A stretch of DNA of 64,000 nucleotides from NCBI RefSeq assembly GCF_009741275.1, contig NZ_WOWS01000002.1, forward strand, positions 744,001-808,000. The letters run 5' to 3'. Made by a program: the position numbers and the translations under genes. Positions 53,402 through 62,693 of the stretch are shown here, in pieces (within the stretch, counting starts at the first letter, position 1; every line of letters begins with the position of its first letter). The stretch comes from Winogradskyella endarachnes. Lineage in GTDB: Bacteria; Bacteroidota; Bacteroidia; Flavobacteriales; Flavobacteriaceae. The notes under the pieces are model-generated. The model made no database searches. It was not told where the DNA came from and was given only the letters and a program-made list of their open reading frames with translations.

Positions 53402-53421
53402 ATACCTGCTAAGGCAGAAAT
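53402..53421. repeat. Degenerate REP-like copy
   Basis: ATACCTGC-TAAG-GCAGAAAT: an intact 4-bp inner stem with mismatches outside it, 50 bases from the better copy. Probably a decayed repeat of the same family. Confidence 0.4.
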
Positions 53422-53538
53422 CTTTTAATCTTAGATATTAATGTGTAAATTCTATAATTTTATGTTATTTCTATGAGCTAACTTTTAGTAATGGTATAAA
53501 ATCTCTATTTTGGTCTTATTCTTGTTTTATATCTATTT

Positions 53539-55515
53539 ATGAAGAATTCTATTATCTATTTATGTGTATTAATTACTAGTTTTTCCTTTGCTCAGCAGAC
53601 GGATTATGTGGATTTTGAAAAGTTAGAGGCAACGATTGGTTTTGAAGTAGATTCATCAAAGGTAATGGGTGCTGGTACATATACCTTTAAAATTTTACAA
53701 TCAGTAGACTCTATTTTTATCGATGCAAGGAATTTTGAATTTAAATCTGTAGAATTGATTAATCAGTCTACAGAAAACTTTAATTTTATTAATAGTAGCG
53801 ATAAATTGTGGTTGAAATATAACTTTCAAAAAGGCGAAACTTATCTGCTTTCTTTTGATTATGAAGCTTATCCTGAAAAAGCTATATATTTTACTAAACA
53901 GAATAATGAAATTCAAATATGGACACAAGGACAGGGTAAGTATACGAGTAATTGGCTGCCAAGTTTTGATGATGTAAATGAAAAAGTTGAGTTTGACTTG
54001 AATATAGTTTTTGATGATGGCTACGAGGTTCTATCAAATGGTAAATATGTTTCAAGTAAAAGGTTAAATCATATCGGTAAAAAGCAATATGAATTTGACA
54101 TGAAAAAACCAATGTCCAGCTACTTAGTGGCACTAGCTATTGGTAAGTATAATAAGAAAACTGAGACTTCTAAATCCGGAATTCCATTAGAATATTACTA
54201 TTATCCAGAAGATTCTTTAAAATTTGAACCAACGTATCGTTACTCCAAACAAATGTTCGATTTTTTAGAAGAAGAAATAGGTGTCCCATATCCATGGCAA
54301 AATTATAAACAAGTTCCTGTTCATGATTTTTTATATTCTGGAATGGAAAACACAAGTCTTACTATATTTTCAGATGCTTTTGTGGTGGATTCTATTGGTT
54401 TTAATGATAGAAATTATGTAAATGTTAATGCGCACGAATTAGCACATCAGTGGTTTGGTGATTTGGTAACGGCAAAATCTGGTAAACACCATTGGTTACA
54501 AGAGGGTTTTGCTACGTATTACGCACTGTTAGCCGAACGCGATATTTTTGGTGATGATTATTTTTATTTTAAACTGTTGCAAAATGTACTCGATTTAAGT
54601 CGGCAAGATTTAACAGGTAATGGCACATCGCTATTAGATGAGAAGGCAAGTAGTTTAACGTTTTATCAACGAGGTGCTTTTGTATTGCATGCGTTAAAAT
54701 ATAAAGTTGGTGATGCTGTGTTTAAAAAAGCCGTAAAAAACTATCTAACAAAATATCAGTTTAGTAATGTTGAAACTAAGGATTTTATTGCTGAAGTCCA
54801 GAAGTTATATGGTAAATCGTTAACTAGCTTTGTTAATTATTGGATTGTCAGTAAAGATTTTCCATACGAACAAGCCTTTGAAATACTTAAGAAGCAGTCT
54901 GTTTTTGTTAATGAATATGCAATAGTAGATTGTGAAGCGCAATCTTCTAAATGTGCAGAGCAGCTAAAGTATTATATCTCAGATGAAGCTAAAGCTAAAA
55001 TTATTTCTCAAGTACCAGATTTGGTAACCGCAGATACTTTTAAAAATGGTCTTAAAGTTAGACAAGCTATTGCACAGCATGTCACTCAAATCCCTAAGAA
55101 TTTAAAAAAAGAATACGAGTCTTTATTAGACGATATGTCTTATATAACTATTGAGAGTGCTTTGTATAATCTTTGGACAAATTTTCCGGCAGATCGTGCT
55201 AAGTATTTAGCTAAAACAAGAGATGTTGTTGGTTTTAATGATAAAAATGTGCGTTTATTATGGATTGCATTAAACTTAAATACACCATTTTACGAAGCCG
55301 ATAATAAATATGAACTCTTCAATGAATTAAAACAGTATACAGGAGAAGCGTATAATGCGGATTTAAGAATGAGCGCATTTAATTATCTTTACATAATGAA
55401 ATCTTGCGATAAAGACTGTATTGCTGAGTTAGAAAAAGCAAAATCGCATCATAATTGGAGAATGGTTAAGTTTGCAAAAGATTTAATTAAAAAAATAGAA
55501 GAAAACAAAAATTAA
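53539..55515 (+). CDS. M1-family metalloaminopeptidase, exported
   Basis: Signal peptide (ending FSFAQQTD), then the M1 N-terminal beta domain. The gluzincin motif HELAHQWFGD is at residues 299-308 (His299, Glu300, His303), followed by the third ligand Glu in WLQEGFATYYA. The substrate-site GMEN segment (YSGMENTS) precedes it at about 270. C-terminal helices complete 658 residues, shorter than E. coli PepN, as is common for exported Bacteroidetes M1 enzymes. It likely digests peptides in the periplasm. Its stop overlaps the next start (TAATG), so translation is coupled to the patatin. Confidence 0.94.
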   Translation: MKNSIIYLCVLITSFSFAQQTDYVDFEKLEATIGFEVDSSKVMGAGTYTFKILQSVDSIFIDARNFEFKSVELINQSTENFNFINSSDKLWLKYNFQKGETYLLSFDYEAYPEKAIYFTKQNNEIQIWTQGQGKYTSNWLPSFDDVNEKVEFDLNIVFDDGYEVLSNGKYVSSKRLNHIGKKQYEFDMKKPMSSYLVALAIGKYNKKTETSKSGIPLEYYYYPEDSLKFEPTYRYSKQMFDFLEEEIGVPYPWQNYKQVPVHDFLYSGMENTSLTIFSDAFVVDSIGFNDRNYVNVNAHELAHQWFGDLVTAKSGKHHWLQEGFATYYALLAERDIFGDDYFYFKLLQNVLDLSRQDLTGNGTSLLDEKASSLTFYQRGAFVLHALKYKVGDAVFKKAVKNYLTKYQFSNVETKDFIAEVQKLYGKSLTSFVNYWIVSKDFPYEQAFEILKKQSVFVNEYAIVDCEAQSSKCAEQLKYYISDEAKAKIISQVPDLVTADTFKNGLKVRQAIAQHVTQIPKNLKKEYESLLDDMSYITIESALYNLWTNFPADRAKYLAKTRDVVGFNDKNVRLLWIALNLNTPFYEADNKYELFNELKQYTGEAYNADLRMSAFNYLYIMKSCDKDCIAELEKAKSHHNWRMVKFAKDLIKKIEENKN

Positions 55516-56399
55516 TGCGGGCTTTAGTCATATCTGGAGGAGGAAGTAAAGGTGCATTTGCAGGTGGTGTAGCGCAATATTTAATGGAGCACAAAAAACA
55601 TAATTACGATATGTTTTTAGGTACTTCTACAGGAAGCTTATTAGTGCCACACTTAGCAGCAGGAGAAATAGGTAAATTGTATGATATTTTTACCAATGTG
55701 CAACAGCACGATATTTTTAGTGTAAGTCCATTTATTCAAAGAAAAAAAGGAGATAGAGAATACGTCTCCATAGATTTTATAAACTCCCTTTGGCAGTTTA
55801 TGAGGCGCAAACGTACTTTTGGTGAAAGTAAGGCGTTAAGAAAACACATAAGAAAACATGTAACTTATAATGAGTATTTGAAAATAAGAAAAGAAAAGCA
55901 CGATGTTGTTGTTACTGTAGCTAATCTTTCTTTAAATAGAGTAGAATATAAGTCTATACAAGAATGTTCTTATGAAGAATTCTGTAATTGGATATGGATT
56001 TCTTGCAACTACATTCCTTTTATGTCTTTAGCCAAAGTAGATGGTTATGAATATGCAGATGGTGGTTTAGGAAGTGTAATACCAATAAGAGAAGCTATTT
56101 TAAGAGGTGCAACAGAAGTTGATGCCATAGTTTTAGAAGCAGAAACTTTAGGGAAGCAAAAAGTACTGGGTAAAAACCCCTTTTCATTAATGATAAATTT
56201 ATTTAGTCATTTGCTTAACCAAGTAGAACGAAATGATATTATGATTGGTAAGTTGGCAGCAAAGAATAGAGGTGTAAAACTAAACTTGTACTATACACCA
56301 ACAAGTTTAACGGAAAACTCCTTAATTTTTAGCAAACGTCTTATGGAAAAATGGTGGCACGAAGGATTTGATTATGCCGAAAAACGCCACGAAAAATAA
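55515..56399 (+). CDS. Patatin-like phospholipase, coupled to the M1 gene
   Basis: Ser-Asp dyad acyl hydrolase. The oxyanion loop SGGGSKGAFAGGV is at residues 7-19, the nucleophile Ser38 is in GTSTG, and the Asp is in EYADGGLGSV. 294 residues with no signal peptide. The ATG shares its A with the upstream stop codon, which fixes the start and implies coupled translation with the M1 aminopeptidase. No clear shared pathway is known; lipid turnover is the general role. Confidence 0.92.
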   Translation: MRALVISGGGSKGAFAGGVAQYLMEHKKHNYDMFLGTSTGSLLVPHLAAGEIGKLYDIFTNVQQHDIFSVSPFIQRKKGDREYVSIDFINSLWQFMRRKRTFGESKALRKHIRKHVTYNEYLKIRKEKHDVVVTVANLSLNRVEYKSIQECSYEEFCNWIWISCNYIPFMSLAKVDGYEYADGGLGSVIPIREAILRGATEVDAIVLEAETLGKQKVLGKNPFSLMINLFSHLLNQVERNDIMIGKLAAKNRGVKLNLYYTPTSLTENSLIFSKRLMEKWWHEGFDYAEKRHEK

Positions 56400-56496
56400 T
56401 TGTTAATAAATACTGATTAGTCTTTGGTTGAGGGACAATAGTAATAACAACATCATCTCACTATATAACCTTATAAGTAGTTTAAAGACAATTAGC

Positions 56497-57018
56497 CTAC
56501 CACATGTCACTAACCTCTTGCTTTATAAAAGCAAGTGCAGCATTACTTGGTGCTGGTTTATCCATTAATTCCGTTAAAACCACTTCACGTAATTTATTAG
56601 CAGAATCTGTACCCTCTTGCATTGTAGATTTTCTAATTAACTGAATGGTTGCATTTTTAGCTGCCTGCGTAATAGACCAACATTGGTCACTTACATATAT
56701 TTGCTGTGATAAATTATGCTCAAATTCTTGTTCTATGGTGGCAATAAGTAAAGTTTCATAATCTTCTTTATTAGAAGATGTTGGGTTAACTCTAGTTAAT
56801 AATTTTGAAGGCGAAATACGCTCTAAAAAAAGTGCCATACGCTCGTAGGCTTGTAAACGCAATGGAAACGTTTCTTTTTGTAAATCTTTTTGTAACAGAA
56901 AATTTCTTCTATTGGTTTCGTTATCTGTATGCATTTTAAAAAAGTAATATGCAATGACACCAACAATTAAAGCTGGTGCAATGTTAAAAAGAAGTTCTAG
57001 TACCTTATCTATATCCAT
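56497..57018 (-). CDS. Membrane-anchored protein of unknown function
   Basis: One N-terminal transmembrane helix (about residues 8-27), then about 145 mostly helical residues with a conserved look: FPLRLQAYERMALFLERISPSKLLTRV, IEQEFEHNLSQQIYVSDQCW and the end FIKQEVSDMW. Relatives of the same size occur across Bacteroidetes from memory, as an uncharacterised family. No catalytic residues stand out. It is monocistronic and divergent from the AsmA-like gene. Confidence 0.75.
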   Translation of the reverse strand: MDIDKVLELLFNIAPALIVGVIAYYFFKMHTDNETNRRNFLLQKDLQKETFPLRLQAYERMALFLERISPSKLLTRVNPTSSNKEDYETLLIATIEQEFEHNLSQQIYVSDQCWSITQAAKNATIQLIRKSTMQEGTDSANKLREVVLTELMDKPAPSNAALAFIKQEVSDMW

Positions 57019-57144
57019 TCTGTTTGTTTTGAGTTAAGATTAAATTTTTATTAGTCAAAAAACAAGTCTTGATTATCCTAAATTCAAACTTTAAGCTGTA
57101 AAGGTAATTTATTTTAAAGATTTTAAAAATTAATAGCACTAACT

Positions 57145-58710
57145 ATGATTCAAAAACATAAAAAAACACTTATCAATTTATCCGTCATAATTTTAGTAGC
57201 TATAGTCGTTACACTTTGGGGTAATTATGCCGTAGAACGCCAGATAAAAAAGGTGCTGCAAGGTTTGCCTAAAACAATACAATTGCAATACACATCAATT
57301 AAAGCTAATATTTGGACTGGAAATGTGGCCATAAAATTACCTCAATTGAGTGTAATTGGTGAAATAACAGATCAACCAATTCTTAATGCAGAATTAAAAA
57401 CAATTGAGATAAAAGATATTGGTTATTATGATTTTTTAATAAATGATCAGATCTCTATAAATTATCTAATTCTGGATCAATTAGTTGTAAACTATAAGTA
57501 TAATCCTAAAGTTAAGCGCAGCTCTTATAATAAAGGAATTTTAGAGAAATTGAAACAGATTATACATGTCGAAAAAGTTGATTTTAACAATGCAGATGTT
57601 TTAGTTTTAAATTCTGAAACAGATTCTACATTATTGAGTCTGCCTAAGTTTAATTTTGAATTAAAAGAGCTTCAAATACAACCCGAAGCTTCAAATATTT
57701 CTAATAAAATAAAATTTAAAGATTTTAAAGTATCAGCTTCTAACGTAAAATGGGCAATGAATACGTTTGATGATTTATTCGCAAACACAATAGAGATAAC
57801 TGATGACTATGCTGTTTTTAATGAATTTCAGATTAAAACAAAATACAATAGACAAGAATATTCTAAAATTTTGAACGTGGAACGCGATCACTTCCAGCTT
57901 AACATAAAACAATTAAAGTTAAATGATTTAGACTATGGATTCAACATAGAAAATAGTTTCTATTTAACATCTAAAGAAATGAATGTAGTTACACCTGAAA
58001 CTGAAATTTACAGAGATAAATTAGTAACAGATGACCTAAAGAAAAAACCATTGTACTCTCAGCTATTAAGGGACTTAGATTTTAATTTAAACATACATTT
58101 AGTGGAAATCACAAACGGAAAAATAGCTTACTTAGAAAAAGTTAATGAAGATAAATCAGCAGGTCGTTTAGATTTTACAAATCTTAATGCAACCATTGTG
58201 AATTTAGGTAATATTAATGGAAGTGAAGAGACGCAAATTAAGGTGAATTCTACATTTATGGACAATTCTAGTTTAGCAGTCCGTTGGGATTTTAAAGTCA
58301 ACGATAATACAGATCAATTTAGTTTTAAAGCAGATTTAGGATTGTTTAATGCCGATCAGTTAGATCAGTTTACTAATGCTAATCTTAATATAGATTTAAA
58401 TGGCCAATTACAACAAACCTATTTTACCATAAGCGGTAATAAGAAAGCTTCTCGTGTAGATTTAAAAATGAAATACAATGATTTTGAGGTTGCTATTTTA
58501 AAAAAGAATGGTAAAGAAAAAAATAGGTTGTTATCTAAACTAGTCAACCTAATTGTATCTAAAAACAGTAATGAAACTAAAAATAATTTTCGTTATGGAC
58601 AAGATTACAAAGTAGAGCGCGATGTTACTAAATCTGTTTTTAATTACATTTGGTTAAATGTAAAACAGGGTTTATTAGCAGCTATGACAGGTAAAGGTGT
58701 TATTAAATAG
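57145..58710 (+). CDS. AsmA-like/DUF748-type envelope protein
   Basis: One N-terminal membrane helix (about residues 10-27), then a long beta-rich periplasmic region in which short strands repeat (e.g. LQYTSIKANIWTGNVAIKLPQLSV, LNLNINLHL-type stretches). The C-terminus is short and amphipathic. This layout resembles AsmA/DUF748 proteins, which are thought to carry lipids across the periplasm. No exact family motif is certain, so the call is tentative. It is on the same strand as, and 40 bases before, the helicase gene. Confidence 0.6.
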   Translation: MIQKHKKTLINLSVIILVAIVVTLWGNYAVERQIKKVLQGLPKTIQLQYTSIKANIWTGNVAIKLPQLSVIGEITDQPILNAELKTIEIKDIGYYDFLINDQISINYLILDQLVVNYKYNPKVKRSSYNKGILEKLKQIIHVEKVDFNNADVLVLNSETDSTLLSLPKFNFELKELQIQPEASNISNKIKFKDFKVSASNVKWAMNTFDDLFANTIEITDDYAVFNEFQIKTKYNRQEYSKILNVERDHFQLNIKQLKLNDLDYGFNIENSFYLTSKEMNVVTPETEIYRDKLVTDDLKKKPLYSQLLRDLDFNLNIHLVEITNGKIAYLEKVNEDKSAGRLDFTNLNATIVNLGNINGSEETQIKVNSTFMDNSSLAVRWDFKVNDNTDQFSFKADLGLFNADQLDQFTNANLNIDLNGQLQQTYFTISGNKKASRVDLKMKYNDFEVAILKKNGKEKNRLLSKLVNLIVSKNSNETKNNFRYGQDYKVERDVTKSVFNYIWLNVKQGLLAAMTGKGVIK

Positions 58711-58750
58711 TATTTAAAATCAATGTTTTAAGACAATGTTTTAATATTTA

Positions 58751-61153
58751 ATGGCTTTCAATTCGGATAACAAAGAGAGTATCCGTAAATTTACAGCTTC
58801 AAAAAATTTTATCTTGGAAAAATATCTCAGTCAACTTAATGACGCACAACTAGAACCTACAATTCAGGTTAATGGACCAATGATTATCATTGCTGGTGCA
58901 GGTTCTGGGAAAACTCGAGTGCTTACGTATCGTATAGCGTACTTAATGAGTAAAGGAGTTGATCCCTTTAATATTTTGGCTTTAACTTTTACCAATAAAG
59001 CTGCAAAAGAGATGAAAGGTAGAATTGCAGATATTGTTGGTGATAGTGAAGCAAAAAATCTATGGATGGGTACATTTCACTCGGTTTTTGCTAAAATTCT
59101 TCGTTTTGAAGGACATCATTTAGGTTTTCCAAGTAATTTTACAATCTACGATACGCAAGATTCACAAAAGTTAATGGGTTCTATTATTAAAGAAATGGGA
59201 CTCGATAAAGATATCTATAAAACAAAGCAAGTTTACAGCAGAATCTCTTCATATAAAAACAACCTAGTTACGGTAAAAGCCTATTTTAAGAATCCAGAAT
59301 TAATGGAAGCAGATGCCATGGCAAGGCGTCCAAGAATGGGAGAAATTTACAAAGAATATGTAGATCGTTGTTTTAAGGCTGGAGCCATGGATTTTGATGA
59401 TTTATTATTAAGAACCAATGAGCTTTTAACACGTTTTCCTAATGTTTTGGCACAGTATCAAGATAGGTTTAGATATATCTTGGTAGATGAGTACCAAGAT
59501 ACAAACCATTCTCAATACTTAATTGTAAGAGCATTGGCAGACCGTTTTCAAAATATATGTGTAGTAGGTGATGATGCACAGAGTATTTATGCGTTTCGTG
59601 GTGCTAATATTAATAACATCTTAAACTTTCAGAAGGATTATGATGGCGTAAAAATGTTTAGACTAGAGCAGAATTACCGTTCTACAAAAAACATTGTGGG
59701 AGCAGCAAATTCTGTAATAGAGCATAATAAAACTAAATTAGACAAAGTAGTTTGGACCGCCAATGACGTTGGAGAAAAAGTGATTGTTCACAGAGCAATG
59801 ACAGATGGAGACGAAGGTCGTTACGTAGCAAGTACTATTTGGGAAACTAAAATGAATCAGCAATTGCACAACAGTGATTTTGCGGTTTTGTATAGAACCA
59901 ATGCGCAATCTAGAGCAATTGAAGATGCCTTGCGTAAACGAGATATTCCGTATAGAATTTATGGAGGTTTATCATTTTACCAGCGTAAAGAGATTAAAGA
60001 TGTTACAGCATATTTGCGTTTAATTCTTAATTCTGCAGATGAGGAAGCATTAAAACGAGTTATTAATTATCCGGCGAGAGGTATTGGTCAAACCACAGTT
60101 GATCGTTTAATTGTTGCGGCAAATGCTACAGGGCAAACCATATATGATGTTATTAAGAATCTTGATTCAGTTAATATTAACATTAATAATGGAACTAAAA
60201 ATAAGCTTCGAGATTTTGTAACACTTATTGAAAGTTACAAAGTAATGAACCAAACAGCAAATGCTTTTGATTTAGCAGAGCATGTAACTAAAACTAGTGG
60301 TTTAGTTAGAGAATTAGGAAAAGATGGAACTCCTGAAGGCGTTGTTAAAATGGATAACGTACAAGAACTTCTTAATGGTATTAAAGATTTTGTTGAAGGA
60401 CAAATAGAATTGGCAGATGCTGGTGATTCTTTAGCAGAATTTTTAGAAGATATTGCGTTGGCAACAGATTTGGATGGAGATAAAGGTGATCCAGATCATG
60501 TAGCTTTGATGACAATTCACTTGGCAAAAGGATTAGAATTTGGACACGTATTTATTGTAGGTATGGAAGAGGATTTATTTCCTAGTGCCATGAGTATGAA
60601 CACAAGAAGTGAATTAGAAGAAGAACGACGTTTATTTTATGTAGCCTTAACAAGAGCAGAAAAACAAGCGTATTTAACATATACCTTATCGCGTTACCGT
60701 TGGGGAAAATTAATAGATGCAGAACCTAGTCGTTTTATCGAAGAAATTGATGACGAATTTATAAATATAACCACACCATTAAAAGAGCGTTTTAACCCAA
60801 TGTTAGACGCTTCTATATTTGGAGATGTAGAGCCAAATCGCGTAAGATTTGCAAAACCTAAAACCCCAAAGATTCAGAAAAAAGAGATGAACAAAAAACC
60901 TGAAAACTTTAAAATAAGTACACCAAAACGACTGAAAAAAATAGATAATTCTAAAACTGATACTACAACATATAACAGTGATTTAACAGTTGGTAGAACT
61001 GTAAATCATCAACGTTTTGGAAGAGGTCAAGTTATTAATATTGAAGGAAAAGGTGCAGATGCAAAAGCTGAAATAAAATTTCAGAATGGTGATACAAAAA
61101 AATTACTGTTGCGCTTTGCAAAGCTTGAAGTGTTAAGAACTAAGCAAGATTAA
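58751..61153 (+). CDS. uvrD: UvrD/PcrA-type DNA helicase
   Basis: Superfamily 1A 3'-5' helicase for nucleotide excision and mismatch repair. Walker A GAGSGKTR is at residues 49-56, motif Ia is ALTFTNKAAKEM, motif II DEYQDTN is at about 245-251, and motif III is GDDAQSIYAFRGA. Motif IV is QNYRSTKNI, motif V is MTIHLAKGLEF and motif VI is VALTRAEKQAYL. The C-terminal Tudor-like tail (VGRTVNHQRFGRGQVINIEG) contacts RNA polymerase in PcrA/UvrD. Length 800 is normal. Its stop shares a TTAA with the stop of the convergent esterase gene. Confidence 0.96.
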   Translation: MAFNSDNKESIRKFTASKNFILEKYLSQLNDAQLEPTIQVNGPMIIIAGAGSGKTRVLTYRIAYLMSKGVDPFNILALTFTNKAAKEMKGRIADIVGDSEAKNLWMGTFHSVFAKILRFEGHHLGFPSNFTIYDTQDSQKLMGSIIKEMGLDKDIYKTKQVYSRISSYKNNLVTVKAYFKNPELMEADAMARRPRMGEIYKEYVDRCFKAGAMDFDDLLLRTNELLTRFPNVLAQYQDRFRYILVDEYQDTNHSQYLIVRALADRFQNICVVGDDAQSIYAFRGANINNILNFQKDYDGVKMFRLEQNYRSTKNIVGAANSVIEHNKTKLDKVVWTANDVGEKVIVHRAMTDGDEGRYVASTIWETKMNQQLHNSDFAVLYRTNAQSRAIEDALRKRDIPYRIYGGLSFYQRKEIKDVTAYLRLILNSADEEALKRVINYPARGIGQTTVDRLIVAANATGQTIYDVIKNLDSVNININNGTKNKLRDFVTLIESYKVMNQTANAFDLAEHVTKTSGLVRELGKDGTPEGVVKMDNVQELLNGIKDFVEGQIELADAGDSLAEFLEDIALATDLDGDKGDPDHVALMTIHLAKGLEFGHVFIVGMEEDLFPSAMSMNTRSELEEERRLFYVALTRAEKQAYLTYTLSRYRWGKLIDAEPSRFIEEIDDEFINITTPLKERFNPMLDASIFGDVEPNRVRFAKPKTPKIQKKEMNKKPENFKISTPKRLKKIDNSKTDTTTYNSDLTVGRTVNHQRFGRGQVINIEGKGADAKAEIKFQNGDTKKLLLRFAKLEVLRTKQD

Positions 61154-62013
61154 AGATAGGTCTGTATAAAGTTTTGAAGCTTAGTCGTTGTATCAATAAG
61201 ATTTAGTCCAACCCAACCATGCCCTTCTTCAGGGTATAAAGTAAATTCATGAGTTACATTAAGTTCTTCTAGTTTATCTCGTAACGCAGTGCCTTGTGTT
61301 GTTGGGATTAATGGATCATTACCACCATAAAACATAATTGTTGGTGGCGCAGATGCAGTTACTCTATGATAAGGACTTATTTCTTCTAGATAAGACGTTG
61401 AGGTGTCTATACCTAAGTTCATTAAAAGTAACTGTAAAATAGGGTCTGTATTTTCTAAATATGCAGGGTCTGTAAAATTGGTAGGGCCAACAACACTACA
61501 AACCATTTCAGTTTGGCTATTAGTATCAAAACCATAACTCCATAATAACGATAAATGCGCACCAGCACTTACACCAACAAAACCAATAGCATTAGAAATA
61601 GTATAATAGTCTTCATTGTTTTCTAAGTAATCTACTACACTTGTAATATCATTTATTTGCATTGGGTAGGCATCATTGTTGGCATCTGCTAAACGGTAAT
61701 TAATATTAACCACGGCATAAGATGGCATTTGTTCTAAAATATAATCTTTAAAATCGTTCATGTCTTCTTTATCGCCAGAAGACCAACCACCACCATGGAC
61801 TAAAATAATGGTTTTGGTAGCTGTAGTTCGGTTAGCAGGTAAGTATAAATCGAATACTTGGTCGCTGTCAGAACCGTATGATACATTAAGTTCGGTGTAA
61901 GATTCTAGTGGGTCTAAAACATCTTGTTCATCATCCGCAGAGTTATTTGATGAACATGAAATAAATATGGATATAGAAACCAAAAAGACTAAAGCTAATT
62001 TAAAATGTTTCAT
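61150..62013 (-). CDS. Alpha/beta-hydrolase lipoprotein (HGGG-type esterase)
   Basis: Lipoprotein signal (SISIFISCSSN, Cys20). The oxyanion motif HGGGW is at residues 73-77, the nucleophile Ser149 is in GVSAG, Asp233 is in GGNDPLIP, and His265 is in EEGHGW: a complete triad. This is the hormone-sensitive-lipase/BD-FAE-like esterase group, so short-chain ester or carbohydrate-ester hydrolysis on the cell surface is likely. It overlaps the helicase stop by 4 bases tail to tail and is divergent from the Sua5-type gene. Confidence 0.92.
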   Translation of the reverse strand: MKHFKLALVFLVSISIFISCSSNNSADDEQDVLDPLESYTELNVSYGSDSDQVFDLYLPANRTTATKTIILVHGGGWSSGDKEDMNDFKDYILEQMPSYAVVNINYRLADANNDAYPMQINDITSVVDYLENNEDYYTISNAIGFVGVSAGAHLSLLWSYGFDTNSQTEMVCSVVGPTNFTDPAYLENTDPILQLLLMNLGIDTSTSYLEEISPYHRVTASAPPTIMFYGGNDPLIPTTQGTALRDKLEELNVTHEFTLYPEEGHGWVGLNLIDTTTKLQNFIQTYL

Positions 62014-62060
62014 AATAAAAAATGTAGTTACTTTGTAAACGCGTCCTAAATATAGTTATT

Positions 62061-62681
62061 ATGGCTGAATTTGTTAAAATATATCCAGAAAACCCCAATC
62101 CAAAAGAAATTCAAAAGGTTGTTAATGTGTTGAAGCGTGGAGGATTAGTTATTTACCCAACAGATACCGTTTATGGTTTAGGCTGTGATATTACTAATAT
62201 TAAAGCATTAGAGCGTATTGCTCAAATAAAAGGTGTTAAACTTGAAAAATCTAACTTTTCATTTGTATGTGAAGATTTAAGTAACCTCAGTGATTATGTA
62301 AAGCAGATTGATACTACTACATTTAAAATTTTAAAACGAGCTTTACCAGGACCATATACATTTATTTTACCAGGCTCTAAAAATTTACCAAATCCATTTA
62401 AAAAAAGAAAAACTGTAGGGATTAGAGTGCCAGATAATTCAATAGCTCTAGCTTTAGTGTCGGCATTAGGAAATCCTATAGTTTCTACATCCATTAGAGA
62501 TGAAGACGATGTTTTAGAATATACCACAGATCCAGAGTTAATATTAGAAAAATGGGATAAATTAGTAGATATAGTTATTGATGGTGGTTATGGCGATAAT
62601 GAGGCATCTACCATTATAGATTTATCTACAGGTGTGCCAGAGGTTGTTAGAGAAGGTAAGGGAAATTTAGAGATTTTTTAG
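62061..62681 (+). CDS. Threonylcarbamoyl-AMP synthase (Sua5/YciO/YrdC family)
   Basis: Makes L-threonylcarbamoyladenylate from Thr, bicarbonate and ATP, the first step of the t6A37 tRNA modification. The N-terminal GGLVIYPTDTVYGLGCD carries the family's substrate-binding signature, then RIAQIKGVKLEKSNFSFVC, LPGPYTFILPG, and VGIRVPDN with the STSIRDEDD segment. At 206 residues it lacks the Sua5 C-terminal domain. It could also be YciO, which shares the fold; context does not decide. Confidence 0.9.
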   Translation: MAEFVKIYPENPNPKEIQKVVNVLKRGGLVIYPTDTVYGLGCDITNIKALERIAQIKGVKLEKSNFSFVCEDLSNLSDYVKQIDTTTFKILKRALPGPYTFILPGSKNLPNPFKKRKTVGIRVPDNSIALALVSALGNPIVSTSIRDEDDVLEYTTDPELILEKWDKLVDIVIDGGYGDNEASTIIDLSTGVPEVVREGKGNLEIF

Positions 62682-62693
62682 AAAATATAAGGC

